Part shown: piece after piece, positions 53,801-64,000 of the stretch
How the letters are laid out: every line of letters begins with the position of its first letter
How positions within the stretch are numbered: position 1 is the stretch's first letter
From: Porphyra umbilicalis
Lineage: Eukaryota > Rhodophyta > Bangiophyceae > Bangiales > Bangiaceae
Length of the DNA: 64,000 nucleotides
NCBI GenBank assembly: GCA_002049455.2
Contig: KV918763.1
Coordinates: forward strand, 558,001-622,000
Direction: 5' to 3'
Made by a program: the position numbers and the translations under genes
Notes under the pieces: model-generated
What the model was told of the DNA's origin: nothing
The model's database searches: none
Seen by the model: the letters and a program-made list of their open reading frames with translations, nothing else

Positions 53801-55800
53801 ATGGGCGCGGCGGCCGCGTCGTCGCCGGCCGCGTCGCCGCCGGCGGCCAAGCGGCGGCGGCCCGCCGCCGGCAGCGGCGGCGGCGGCGGCGGTGGCCCGC
53901 CGCGGGCGTCCCCCCCCCGACCAACGACGGCGACGGGGGCGTGCCCCCTGTGTGGCGTGCGCTTCCCGACGCGCATGCTCCCCGCGCACGTCAACACCGT
54001 GTGTGCCGTCGATGAGGGGGGGGGGGGCGGGGGGGTGAAGCGCCGGGGGGGGGGGGGGGGGGCGGGGGGGTGAAGCGCCGGGGGGGGGGGGGGGGGCAGG
54101 GGGGGTGAAGCGCCGGGGGGGGGGGGGGGGCGGGGCACCGCGTCGGGCTACGCTTGCCGCCGCCGCCGCTGCCGCCGTTGCCGGGGGGGGCGGCCACCCA
54201 AACACCCGCCGTTGGCGCGGCAGCCGACGCGGCAGCCGACGACGCGTCGGCTGGCGACGCGGCGGCCAATGACGCGGCGGGGGGCGACGCGGCGGCCGTC
54301 GGCGCGTCGGCCGGCGGTCCCGCTGTTGTGGAAGGGGCCACCGGCGCCGCCGCCGCTGCCGCCGCCACGGCGGCGGGGAAGAAAGCCCCCCCCCCCCCCT
54401 GGCGCTCGTCGTCCAACGCGTCACGACCGCCCACTTTCACCTGCAGTGGGCGGCCAACGGGACGGACCTCATCACCCGCTGGTCGTCCTCCCCCATCGTG
54501 GCGCCCCGCGTCAAGGCGCTTTGCGGCAGTGGCAGCGGCGGCGACCGCGGCGCGCCGCCGTCGCGCCCCTACCGGGAGGTCATCCCCATCAAGTTGTCCC
54601 CCACCACCGCCCTGCGGCTCGTCCTCACCGCCGCGGCGGACGTGCCGGTGACCCCCCCCCCCCCCCCCCCCCGTCGGCGGCGGCGGGGGCGCGCCGACGG
54701 GCGTCTTGGCCGCCCTCGGCGCCCGCCACGGGCGATCCCTCGGGCGCCTCCCGCCGGCCCTCCTCCAATCCGCCCTCCAAAAAGCCGTCCGCCGCCGCCG
54801 CCCACGGGCGGCGGCGGCGGCGGCGCTCGGCCTCGCCGCCCGCTCGGGCGCCGCCGCCGCCCTCCGCCGCCTGACGGTGGTGGTCGTGGAAGACGCGGCC
54901 GTGTCGCCGGCGGCCTACCCGCCGCTCGTGTGGTGTATGGCCGCGGCGGGGCGGCGGGCGGTGCTCGGCGCGGCGGTGGTGGATTGGGTCTTGTACGCCA
55001 CGGCGGTGGCCGCGGCGGTCGATGTGCGGGATGGGCATGGGGGGGGGGGGGGGGGGGGGGGACGCCCCAGTGGCCGCGCCGGCGGCCGCATTGGTGGCTG
55101 ACGGGAGTGGTGGTGCTGCAGGGGGGGGGGGGCAGGGGGCGCCGGCGGGGACGTTACGGCCGCGGCGCCGACTGCCGCGGCGCCGACGGCCGCGGAAGCC
55201 GCCGCCTCCCTCGTCGGCGCCCTGCAGGTGCGGCGGGTGTATGGGGGCTCCCCAGGGGATGTGGCCATGGTCGCCGCCGCCGAGCGGGCGTGGGCGGCCC
55301 GCTTTGCCGCCGCCGCCGCCGCGACCGCCGGTGCGGGCGCCCCCCCCCCCCCGCCGCCGCCGCCATCACCGCCGCCTACGCCGCGGCGGCCGCGTCCGTG
55401 TGCGCCCGTGACGTGTCGCTCCAAGCGCTGGCGCTGCCGCCCACGTCGGGCGCGCCGCTGCTGCCGCCCGGCTCGGTGGCCGTTGAGGCGGTTGACCACC
55501 ACTGCTCGGGGGTGGCGGAGGAGCTCGCCGACGCCCTCCCGCGGGGGGTCGTCCCCCGCCTCGCCGCGCTCCTCGGCGACCACGACGGGCAGCCGGCGGC
55601 GGTGCGGGTCGTGGAGGGCGCCCTCTGGCGCTGCCGCTCGGGCGTGAATGTGCGGCGGCGGTGGGTGGACGGGGGGGGGGGGGGGAGAGGGGCGGACCGC
55701 GCCGGGCGCCGACCCAGCGCTGATGGCCGTGTGGGAGGCGGACGTGCGGGCGCCGGTGGATGCGTGGTGCCGCGAGTACCTCGCCGCGCGGGGCTTGTGA
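53801..55800 (+). CDS. UBZ4-like zinc-finger protein with conserved C-terminal domain of unknown function
   Basis: The ATG at 53801 opens MGAAAASSPAASPP and a basic KRRRP motif (possible nuclear signal). A zinc finger follows, CPLCGVRFPTRMLPAHVNTVC, with the Cys-x2-Cys...His-x3/4-Cys spacing of UBZ4/Rad18-type ubiquitin-binding fingers found in DNA-repair proteins. After a Gly/Ala linker comes a long domain read from pieces in different frames: VVQRVTTAHFHLQWAANGTD, REVIPIKLSPTTALRLVL, LLQSALQKAVRRRRPRAAAA, LRRLTVVVVEDAAVSP, PPLVWCMAAA, YGGSPGDVAMVAAAERAWAA, VAVEAVDHHCSGVAEELAD and a terminal WEADVRAPVDAWCREYLAA. Frame changes all fall at G or C runs (54.01-54.13, 54.39, 54.65, 55.04, 55.34 and 55.67 kb). 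I do not recognise this domain by name. The zinc finger suggests a nuclear ubiquitin-dependent repair or replication role, which is inference. Confidence 0.66.
54014..54139 (+). repeat. Poly-G minisatellite
   Basis: Three to four units of about 35-40 bp, each GTGAAGCGCCGG followed by 15 to 20 G with an interrupting C or A. It lies inside the linker of the UBZ4-like gene, encoding Val-Lys-Arg-Arg-Gly(n) in one frame. Long G runs make both the length and the reading frame here unreliable. Confidence 0.85.
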
Positions 55801-57600
55801 CGGCTTTGGGTGTGGTGGCAGCTCGATGGGACTGGCTGGTTTGTCGGGCAAAGTGGACAGGCACGATGACTGTCAGAGCCGTGACGGCAGCTGCAGGAAC
55901 CGGTCATGGCATCGACTACCCCCCTGCGCGAGTCCCATGCCAGCGCTCACACAGTTGCGCACGTTGACGGCTGCCAGGTCGCTGCCCTTCATTCACGACG
56001 ACGGCAACGCGCCCCGAGCGCATCCTCTGCACGCCAGAACAAGCCGACCGCACGCCCGCCAGTGGCGAGCACACAAACCGCGGGGTGCGAGGCGCCCTGA
56101 ACGGCGGCGGCGGTGGCAGGTTTTGGCGGGATCCCGCCCAATCGGGATCCCCAGTGCCGGCCGCTTTCGAGAGACGCGGGCGGGGCCGGGGGGGTCGGGC
56201 CGACGCCACCGTCGCGACAGCCGCCGGCCCACAGACGGCACCGCCTGTCGCAAGCACCCCCCCCCCCCCCCGATCCGCTAGTGTCGAGCGGCGCGCTTGT
56301 CAGCGGCAACACCGTCCTCGTGGGCGGATCACGCCCGTTTTTTGGCGCGTGTGCGCGGGCTTCCGTTGCTGTCGCTCCCCCCCGCCCCCGCCCGCGCTGG
56401 GCAGCCGGATCCAGTCGCTCACGGACCCGTTCCGACGCGGGCCCGATCCCCGCCGAGTGGCCATCGGGCGGGGGACGGTGATCCAGGGGCCACCCGCGCA
56501 CCCGGCGGTCACCACGCGCCGTGCAGTGGCGGTGCATTTGACGGCGGCGGTGGCTCCACGCGACTGCCGCGCTCGCACGGCAACGTCGAGCGAGGGTCGA
56601 GGCCGTCAGACAGGGGCTGCTGACAGGCGACTCTCCCCCCCCCGCCCGCCTGCAGGCGGAGCCCGCCACCCTGGGGTAGGCCCCTCTCCACGTTGCGCCT
56701 GCGCAGTGCACCTCGTTGCTGGATCCACCATCAGCCTGGTTTTCCCCCAAATCGCTCGTAAACGCTCGTTGAAAACGGGCTAGGGGTCGTCCAAGTTCTG
56801 ACCGAGCAATTTGAGGGACGAGGTGCACTGCGCTGCTTGTTCGGGCCCTCCCCCCCCTCCCTCTGCACACCACCCGACACGGGGGACGGCGGCGGCTCGC
56901 CGCCGGGAGATTTTGCGAGACCCCAGATTGCGGCCGCGCCGCTCCGCCGCGATCGGGCCAGGAGATGCAGCCTTTGCAGCGCGCGCGCAGGAGGCGTGCG
57001 GAACTGCTGTCGCTGCGTGGTGTGGCGTTGGCAACGCCGTCGCGCCTCGGAGGCGATCGGCCACCACCCCGCGCGGCAACAGTCGTCTGTCTGTCCAGGC
57101 CCAACTGGTTGATTTCAAATGCAAGCCTCGGGACCAGGGCAACGGGCAGGAGTGGCGGGTGTATGCCACGAGAATTCAGGACCACCTAAACGCAGACAAG
57201 GGACACGAGAGAACTTTGGCTGCTCGATTTTGTGTTGGATGAGGAATCCGTTTCCTGCCCATATTCAAGAACGGAGACGCATAGACTTCTGAAACCAGTA
57301 ACCACCTCTTCCCGAGGTGAGGAGCAAAGCAAACAATTCACTCCCGTGGAGATGACACTGGTGAACAGTCGACGATTGCCCGCCCGTTGCGGCTCGAGGA
57401 CCAGTGGCCGCCCCACGGCTGGAGGCGAGATAAAGCCAGCCTTGGCTCAGCGGCAATTTGCCGCCAAGGAGGGTTGGCGTTTGGGAGGGTGGAATGGGGG
57501 ATGCGAATGGATAATAAATCCTGTACTGTATTTCATGGAGACTTACTATCACCTGAGATTTCGCTACTTTGAAACGGGGCCAATATCATTTTACTCGATA
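55801..57600. other. Intergenic, no gene recognised
   Basis: ORFs up to about 400 codons on the minus strand are Arg/Gly/Pro-rich without motifs. A short inverted pair, GCAGTGCACCTCGT (near 56703-56716) and ACGAGGTGCACTGC (56819-56832), encloses about 100 bases and may be a tiny MITE. From 57.1 kb the GC content drops. Confidence 0.4.
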
Positions 57601-57879
57601 CGCAGCCGTTGATTCCGTTGGGCTGGGCATTTGACAGGGATGGGCCATCGACGCTGCCGCGCCATGCATGCCGGCCATGCACGACCGCCGCCGCTCGCCG
57701 CCCCACACATGCGAGAGCCACCACCACCGCCGCCAGGCGCTGCTGTCGTTGCTCGTCGTCCCTTCCAGGGGTGGGCGACCACCGCCGCTGATGGGGGCTG
57801 CCGCCTCCCTCCCGTTCCTGACCCAGGTGTCCTTGCCACACCATTCCGTGACTACGGTCGCCGCTGTGGCTGCGCCGAC

Positions 57880-58040
57880 CGGTGGGGGTGGGCAGTACCA
57901 GTGGGGGGGGGGCAGCTCGTGTGGGAGGGGGGCAGCACCGGTCGGGGTGGGCAGTACCAGTGGGGGGGGGGGGGCAGCTCGGGTAGGAGGGGGGGTAGCA
58001 CGGATGGAGGGGGCGTAGCACCAGTGAAGGGGAGGGCAGC
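57880..58040 (+). repeat. Degenerate G-rich tandem repeat
   Basis: Units of roughly 20 and 60 bp built on GTGGGCAGTACCAGTGGGGG, GGGGCAGCTCG and GGGCAGCACCGG recur with variation. The complementary strand reads Pro/Leu/Thr-rich repeats but no gene is supported. Confidence 0.65.
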
Positions 58041-58194
58041 ACCAGTGGGAGGAATGGGTATCAGTTGTGGGGGTCGGAGCCCTGGTAGGGAGGGCCAGAA
58101 CCTGTGACGAAGGGCAGCAGCGAAGAGGGGACGCAGTAGGAAAGGGGGAAGGCCGCAGGAATCGGGGGACGCAACGGGGATGGGGGAGCGCAGC

Positions 58195-58310
58195 AGCGAT
58201 GTGGGGAGGCAGCGGCGGTGGAGGGAGGCAGCGGCGGTGGAGGGAGGCTGATGCACTGGGAGAAAGCAGCGGCAGTGGGGGGAGGCAGCGGCAGTGGAGG
58301 AAAACAGCAG
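58195..58310 (+). repeat. Short GGCAGCGG(C/T)GG-type tandem repeat
   Basis: Units of about 18-19 bp, GGAGGCAGCGGCGGTGGA and variants with AGTGG, repeat several times, interrupted by a TGATGCACTGGGAGAAA spacer. No coding role is evident. Confidence 0.65.
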
Positions 58311-59374
58311 TCGAGGGTAGAGATATAATCATACCACCTCGCAGTGTGAATGGCCACCCTCTGACAGTGTCTCAGATACCGTCGAGTCGGCAGATCGGCA
58401 CAGACACTGCTCAGTCCAGTGGATGACGTGTTTTCTCTGACACTGTTTAATCCAGTGGGATGCGCTCTGCGCTTCTCTTGCTGCCTACAGCAGTTCTGCA
58501 TGTTTTCTTGCGAAAAAAACAGCACAGCACATCTCCTACAGTACCCTGTACCTATTTTGTGCAGCTTTGGTCGGGGTCCGTATAGTCTGGTCATCGCCAT
58601 GTTCCATGCTTCCATCCGGTGCAAGAGGGAGGAGCGAACGACATGTCCAGGCGGAACTTGACCAAAACACCATTTTTCTAAAGAGACTTGTACGCGGTGC
58701 TTTGAAGGGTCCTGGGAACGAAAAAGTGAGTCACTAAGCGTACAGACGCTTCCTTCCTACGATTTTCGCCCCTTCAACTTCACAGGGACCCGATATGCCG
58801 ATACCTCCCCACGGTGCCCTGCCTATCTGCTGGCCAACTTTCTGTGTGCGTTGGCTTTGCTACATCATGTACTCTTAACGGACCCTAAAAACCCACACCA
58901 GCACGGTCGTAGAATGCCCACTGAGCGTAGTGTGCCTCCATACAAGTCAGAACCCCAGTTTCGTGCCTACGAGTCGCCCATAGAGGTAGCACGCAGCCAG
59001 ACAACTCTGTGTTATACCTGGAAGTCGCTATGTTTCCCCCAGACACGCATCCAATCGACCCCACCGCCGACGACCCCCGCCGCCGGCCACCCCCGCCGCC
59101 AGCCACCCCCTCCACTGACCACCCCCACCGCCGGCCACCAGCCGCCTCCCTCACCGACCGCCCGCCCACCCCAGCAATGGCCGTCCCCAGGCACCGAGGC
59201 CGTTCAGCCCCCTGGACGACCGCCCACCCTGACGCCAACCGCTGTGCCCGATCTCCCTCCCCTCCGGCCGCTCCTCCCGCCAGCAGCGGCCGCCGGTCGC
59301 CACCGTCGCCGACCACCCCCCAAAAGAGGTGCCGCCTCCGGCCGCCGCCGGCCGCCCGCGAGGGCAGCGAGGGG

Positions 59375-59932
59375 GCGGGGAGCGGTGCGAAGGCGGGGAG
59401 CGGCGGGGCGGCGGGAAGCGGCGGGGCGGCGGCAAGCGGCGGGGCGGCGGCCAGCGGCGGGGGGGAGGGGAGCAGCGGGGCGGCGGGCAGCCGAGGGGCG
59501 GCGGGCAGCCGTGGGGCGGCGGGCAGCGGCGGGGCGGCGGGCAGCGGCGGGGCGGCGGGCAGCGGCGGGGCGGCGGGCAGCGGCGGGGCGGCGGGCAGCG
59601 GCGGGGCGGCGGGCAGCGGCGGGGCGGCGGGCAGCGGCGGGGCGGCGGGCAGCGGCGGGGCGGCGGGCAGCGGCGGGGCGGCGGGCAGCGGCGGGGCGGC
59701 GGGCAGCGGCGGGGCGGCGGGCAGCGGCGGGACGGCGGGCAGCGGCGGGGCGGCGGGCAGCGGCGGGGCGGCGGGCAGCGGCGGGGCGGCGGGCAGCGGC
59801 GGGGCGGCGGGCAGCGGCGGGGCGGCGGGCAGCGGCGGGGCGGCGGGCAGCGGCGGGGCGGCGGGCAGCGGCGGGGCGGCGGGCAGCGGCGGGGCGGCGG
59901 GCAGCGGCGGGGCGGCGGGCAGCCGCGGGGGA
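59375..59932 (+). repeat. 18-bp GC-rich minisatellite
   Basis: About 23 near-perfect copies of GGCGGGCAGCGGCGGGGC from 59.51 kb, preceded by about seven diverged units. One copy has GACGG in place of GGCGG near 59731. All six frames are open through it: Gly-Ser-Gly-Gly-Ala-Ala, Ala-Ala-Gly-Arg-Arg-Ala and Gly-Gly-Gly-Gln-Arg-Arg on the plus strand. A plus-strand frame from an ATG at 59030 to a stop at 60235 runs across it, but nothing outside the repeat looks like a known protein. Confidence 0.9.
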
Positions 59933-60239
59933 ACGGGGCCAGAAGGGCGAAATCTTCTCGCCCACGAACACGCACATGAACGGAGATGTCGCTATGAGAA
60001 CGTCGAAAGGAAAACAGCAAAGCGTCTATATGGGCGCTCATCTCACCGGCAGTACAGGGAGTTAAAGTCCTCATGGTGGACGGATAGCAGTCCATCACGC
60101 TGCGCCGCTTCTGTCAGCACTCTGTCTGCAAGGGCTGCGGAACGCGCACCTGCACGCATGCACGGGGGGGGGGGGTTGGCTTTTGAGCCTTGGCTTTTGA
60201 ATCTCAGCAGCCAAGGCTGGTATTACCTCACTTGACGGC

Positions 60240-62890
60240 TGGCGCGGGGCCAGCAGCAGCCATCCGGTCGCCATGATGTTGTGGCCCGTCGCAGAGGCTC
60301 ACATGGCGGAGTTTGGCGCCAGGTCGAAGAAGGTAGCGGCCGCCGGGACGGGGCGGAAGCGCGGTCCCGATTGCTTCATCTTGCCGATGTGGCAGTTCGA
60401 GAGGAGCCCGACGTGAACAAGGACTCTGCTGATGTTAATAGGAAAAAGGCGGGGCCTGCCTCGCTGCTTGTGAAAGCGAATGACGCCGCGCTCTGACACC
60501 ACGTCGCATCAGAAAAGAAGCGTAAGGGCATATGAATAATGAAAACACACCGCGTACTCCTGGGATTCTTTGAGTCTTGTTTTGGGGACCGTGCACGACC
60601 TATAGCAGCCCCGTCTGTCTACCTTGAGGGAGGACGGTCAGTCAAAAAAAGTCGGTATCTTTCGGCAGTATTCTGGTATCATGTCAAAAATACTTGAGCT
60701 CGAAGGTACAAAAGTACGCGTGGACATCGAAGTGTAACTTTTGAATATTGAATTCAGGTAGAACTTTGCAGTAGTGATTGATATATGAATATCTGTTAGT
60801 TTCTTCTCTCCTTGTTGCGTTTTTGGGAATATGCGTCAAGCGACGCCCCACAGCTGTTGCGGTTTCACTTGCATTTAACACCGATTCGAGCTCTGGTGGC
60901 GGTCCGCGGTAGGGAACAGAACCACAGCGGACGTGGGACAGCCGCGGGGTGCCCGTTTCAGCTCTCGCACTCGGAGGTGTTGGGGCGGGGTCGTGATTCG
61001 GGCACTCTGTGCCCCTCCCTTGCATTCCTCGAATCGCGGCGTTGTGGCGGCACCTCCTGTGCGATCCTGGCTGCGCAGGGGGGTGTGGCTTGAATAGGCT
61101 GCCCGTGCAGTGGACGAGAGGAGTGAAAGTCGCTCAAGCCAGCCAGGCACTCCCACAGAGCTACCGAACACCGCGGTGTCCTGGGAGCTGGTGACGGGGG
61201 CATCTCAACAGCCCACGCTGCGGGGATCCTTTGAGAGCCGCCTGGATCGGGGGTTGCTGTAACGACTTGCTGGAGGGCTCTCTCAGCACCTGCTGACGGC
61301 GGCGTGGGCTCCTGGGCCCCCACTCAGCGTCACCCCACGTGCCATCCGCCGCTGGGGCCAGCCTTCACACGCCGTGTGGGCTGTGCAGCACCACGCAATC
61401 CCCCCGTTTTGTGGCCCGATACTCGGGACAACCCTGCGCGGGCGAGCACAGCACAGCCCCCCCGTCTGGTGGTCATGCCCACCCACCGCCCTGAAAAAGG
61501 ACACGCACCAGCCGGTGGCGGGCATATTATTTGGGCGACCGACGGGGTTGGCGTGTGCGCGCGGGGCAGCCGAGCGCGAACGCGCGCCCGCCGCCGTCGC
61601 CGCACCACCGCCGCGTTTGCCGCTCCCGCCGTTGCCGCCGCCGCCGGCGACCGCCGCCGGCCGTCGCCGGTCGCTGACGTAGGGGGCTCCCCCGACGGCG
61701 AATGTAGCACCGTCAGCGGCCTGGCGGGTGGGGCGACCACGCTTCCCTGCCAGCGGGCGGGCGCTGCCAGCGTGGTCTTGCGGAGGGGGGTGCGGCTGCA
61801 ACACCAGCGCCGCTCGACTGACGTTGGTCCGCGGCCTGCGACGGTTGCAGACGAGCGGCGGCGCCGGCGCACGCGCGTGAGCCGAGGCGTGGGGCACCCC
61901 CCCGCCAGCCGTGGCCGCCTCGCGTGTTCGGGGTGCGGTGGGCCAGCCGCGTACGCGGCGCCCACCGGCCGGCCGGCTGGGGCGCAACCGCAGCGGGCGA
62001 GAGAGAGAGGGAGCCACTGGAGGCCGGCCTCTCCTGAGGACTGGCAGGGGGGGGGAAGCAGGGGCGGCCACTGCACGCGGACCTCGGCGTTGTGGGTGCG
62101 TCCGTGAGCCAAGCGCGGCCGCGGCGGCCGTGGGACCCCGCGGTCGGTTTGGAGCGGCGAGGTGGCGTCCCGCGCCGAGAGTGTGCCCCTGCCTGCCCGC
62201 CACGCCGCCTGCCGGTGAGAGGGCCAGCGCGGCAGCTGCCGCCGCAGCGGGGGGGGAGTTGGGGGGGCGGGAGTGCAGCCGAGGGGGGGCCAAGGGAGGG
62301 GGGCTGGCGGCCGGGGTGTACACCGATTCGCGCACCCCCTGCCTGACGCACCGGTGCGCTCCCGGAAGAGGTCCCTCGCCGACGCGTGTCGCGGCCCGCT
62401 GGGACCACCTGCGGGCGACGGCGGGGATCGCGGGGGTGCAGGCTGCGGTCACCAGCCGAGCGCCGGCGAGACGTGCGGCGAGACGTGGCCCTGTTGTCTG
62501 CCTCGGTTGTTGTCGGAGCGCCGTCGACGACGCCGCCCCGTCCGCGAGAGCCTGTGTCCGCCCGTCCGCTGTACATTTTCGTGGCACGCGCATCCGCTGG
62601 ACCTTGTCCACGCCTGTCCGACTTGAGTGTGTGCCCGTCGCGGCTTCCCCCGGTGCTGCCTGTGGGCGCTTGGGTGCACGACGGCGTGGTGTGGTGTTCG
62701 TCGGGCGTCGTGCACGTACGGACCGCGTCGGTGCGCGGGGTGTGTGGCGGTCTCTTTGACGACTGGGACGCGGTTTGGGTGTGACGTTGCGTTGACCTTT
62801 TCGGCGAGACGGCTTTCCTTCCTTCATCCCGCCATCTGTTACCGTCCACACCTGTGTGTGGTGGCAGCCTAGTCACAGCGTGACGCGGCA
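60240..62890. other. No gene recognised; upstream of the GATA gene
   Basis: AT-richer at 60.5-60.9 kb, then increasingly GC-rich from 61.5 kb. The minus strand is open for over 500 codons twice with Arg/Pro-rich products lacking motifs. The last few hundred bases probably hold the GATA gene promoter and leader. Confidence 0.4.
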
Positions 62891-62898
62891 TCGACGCC

Positions 62899-64000
62899 AT
62901 GACAACGTCCGCGCCGCCCCCGGCGGCACTACCGCACGTCGCCGCGCCGGCGGCAACGCCGCGGCAGCCGGTACGCGTATGCGTGCAGTGCCAGACTACG
63001 GAGACGCCGCTGTGGCGGGTTGGGCCGGCTGGCCCCAAGACGCTGTGCAACGCGTGTGGTGTGCGCCGCAGCAAGGCGTTGAGGAAAAAGCAGCAGGCGG
63101 CCGCCGCTGCGGCGGCGGCTGCCGCCGGCGAGCCGCCCCCGCCGACGGGGTCGGTCAAGAAAAAGGCTGCCAGCGGCAGCGGCGGCTCGGGCGAGGGTAT
63201 CAAGACGGCGGCGGCCGTCGCTGGTGCGGGCTTTACAAGACCCAAGGCCGGCGCCAGTGACGTTTCAGCAGCGGGCAGACTGCCGCCGGCGTCGTCGCTG
63301 CCGCGCGGCCCCGGCGGGGTAGTCAAGAAGCGGCGGCCCCGCGCGACACCCGACGGCGCGCGGGCGGGGGTGGGTGCGTTGGATAAGACGCGGGACGGTC
63401 ACCCCGTTGCGCTGGGCGGCCATGGCTTGTTGCGGCGGCCCAGTGGCACCTTGGCCGCGGGCGCCGGTAGCGGTTTGGGCGTCAGTGGTGGTGGGGCAGT
63501 GGGCAGCAGCGGTGGTAGCGAGCCGTGTGGCTTCACCGGCGGGTGGCAGTCGCGGTCAAAGGGCGCCCCGCACGGGTGGCTGTCGCAGGGTGAGGCCCGC
63601 GGCGGTGGCGGCAGCCGTCTGTACGCCGACGACCGCTACGCCGGGGGGACCGTCTACGAGGACCCGCTATCTGCCTATGTGCCGCCGTATGCAGATTTGC
63701 GCGCGGAGCCTCGCTACCAGCCGCGGCCCGGCGCAGAGGAGCCCTACCCGCCACTTCCGGTGACATCCTACGCCACGCACGGCGGCCGCCCGTTTTATCA
63801 GCCCCCACCTGGGCCGTTGGGGACGGCTGCGTCTCCTTCTTCGCCGGCCGTCGCCCTCTCGTCAGCCGCTGCTCGCTCTTACACGCACGTTTTTGGGGGG
63901 CGGTTGCCGCCCCCAAGTGCTTACGCGGCAGCCTACCCGCCCCGACCCCGGTCAGGTCGGCGGGTAGAAGCGGAGGGAGATGTGGACTCTGGCGTGACGG
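62899..64000 (+). CDS. GATA-type zinc-finger transcription factor, 3' end beyond window
   Basis: The ATG at 62899 starts [17 protein letters not shown]. At about residues 28-52 is a GATA finger: CVQC, 18 residues including the conserved TPLWR, then [15 protein letters not shown] with the usual basic tail. The 18-residue loop is the plant-type spacing; animal GATA fingers have 17. A poly-Ala run, Lys-rich patches ([15 protein letters not shown], possible nuclear signals) and then a long Gly/Ser- and Tyr/Pro-rich region ([18 protein letters not shown]) follow; this could be an activation or condensate-forming tail. The frame is open without a break to the last base, so at least 367 residues are encoded and the stop lies outside. 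It binds GATA-core DNA; target genes are unknown. Confidence 0.9.
   Translation, partial: MTTSAPPPAALPHVAAPAATPRQPVRVCVQCQTTETPLWRVGPAGPKTLCNACGVRRSKALRKKQQAAAAAAAAAAGEPPPPTGSVKKKAASGSGGSGEGIKTAAAVAGAGFTRPKAGASDVSAAGRLPPASSLPRGPGGVVKKRRPRATPDGARAGVGALDKTRDGHPVALGGHGLLRRPSGTLAAGAGSGLGVSGGGAVGSSGGSEPCGFTGGWQSRSKGAPHGWLSQGEARGGGGSRLYADDRYAGGTVYEDPLSAYVPPYADLRAEPRYQPRPGAEEPYPPLPVTSYATHGGRPFYQPPPGPLGTAASPSSPAVALSSAAARSYTHVFGGRLPPPSAYAAAYPPRPRSGRRVEAEGDVDSGVT

Noticed and set aside
59151-60098. 315-codon minus-strand ORF with CPPPRR repeats
   Set aside because: Mirror of the 18-bp minisatellite, and every other frame is also open. Nothing outside the repeat looks conserved.
61283-62851. 522-codon minus-strand ORF and overlapping 537-codon ORF
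   Set aside because: Two overlapping frames are both open and Arg/Pro-rich. No domain, and they run into the GATA gene upstream region.
1-64000. Bacterial or plasmid origin because of high GC and long ORFs
   Set aside because: Spliced RPN11, eukaryote-only MOG1 and tnp2/hAT/mariner-type elements show a nuclear eukaryotic genome.

Overview
This window looks like nuclear DNA of a GC-rich photosynthetic eukaryote. The evidence is a spliced 26S proteasome RPN11 gene, a coproporphyrinogen III oxidase with a likely plastid-targeting leader, a Ran-binding MOG1 gene, a plant-type GATA zinc finger (18-residue loop) and many eukaryotic transposons. Genes with few introns in a very GC-rich, repeat-rich genome would fit a bangiophyte red alga of the Porphyra/Pyropia type. 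That assignment is inference; the window alone does not settle it.

Layout. From 1 to 15.7 kb no conserved protein domain can be recognised. About 1.8-4.98, 6.1-7.5, 7.7-9.3 and 9.3-12.3 kb are extremely GC-rich and open in every frame; only the last shows signs of a real gene, an Arg/Glu/Asp/Gly-rich protein on the minus strand. Short repeats lie between these blocks: an inverted repeat at 5.0 kb, a telomere-like tandem repeat at 5.4 kb, a TA-flanked MITE at 12.9 kb and a Harbinger-like element at 13.3-14.2 kb. From 15.7 to 20.3 kb lie a KH-DUF1771-Smr gene and, convergent with it, a secreted tyrosinase-like gene with a long Ala-Pro-Thr-Lys repeat. From about 22 to 46 kb the GC content drops and the DNA is mostly transposon remains: a retroelement RT/RNase H relic, a CACTA (tnp2) transposase, a second large transposase-like ORF, several TIR elements and a non-autonomous hAT with its target duplication.

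From 46.6 to 55.8 kb the host genes are close together: a homeodomain-like gene, plastid CPOX, RPN11, MOG1 and a gene with a UBZ4-like zinc finger. CPOX/RPN11 and MOG1/UBZ4 are divergent pairs; homeodomain/CPOX and RPN11/MOG1 are convergent pairs. From 55.8 to 62.9 kb there are repeats (notably an 18-bp minisatellite at 59.4-59.9 kb) and no recognised gene. A GATA factor starts at 62.9 kb and runs off the end.

Two points apply to the whole window. Five of the recognisable host genes keep their conserved motifs but change reading frame, and each change falls near a run of about 7-20 C or G. This suggests homopolymer length errors, or real length variation, rather than pseudogenes. The genes belong to unrelated pathways (haem synthesis, proteasome, Ran cycle, transcription, RNA surveillance), and no operon-like system is apparent.
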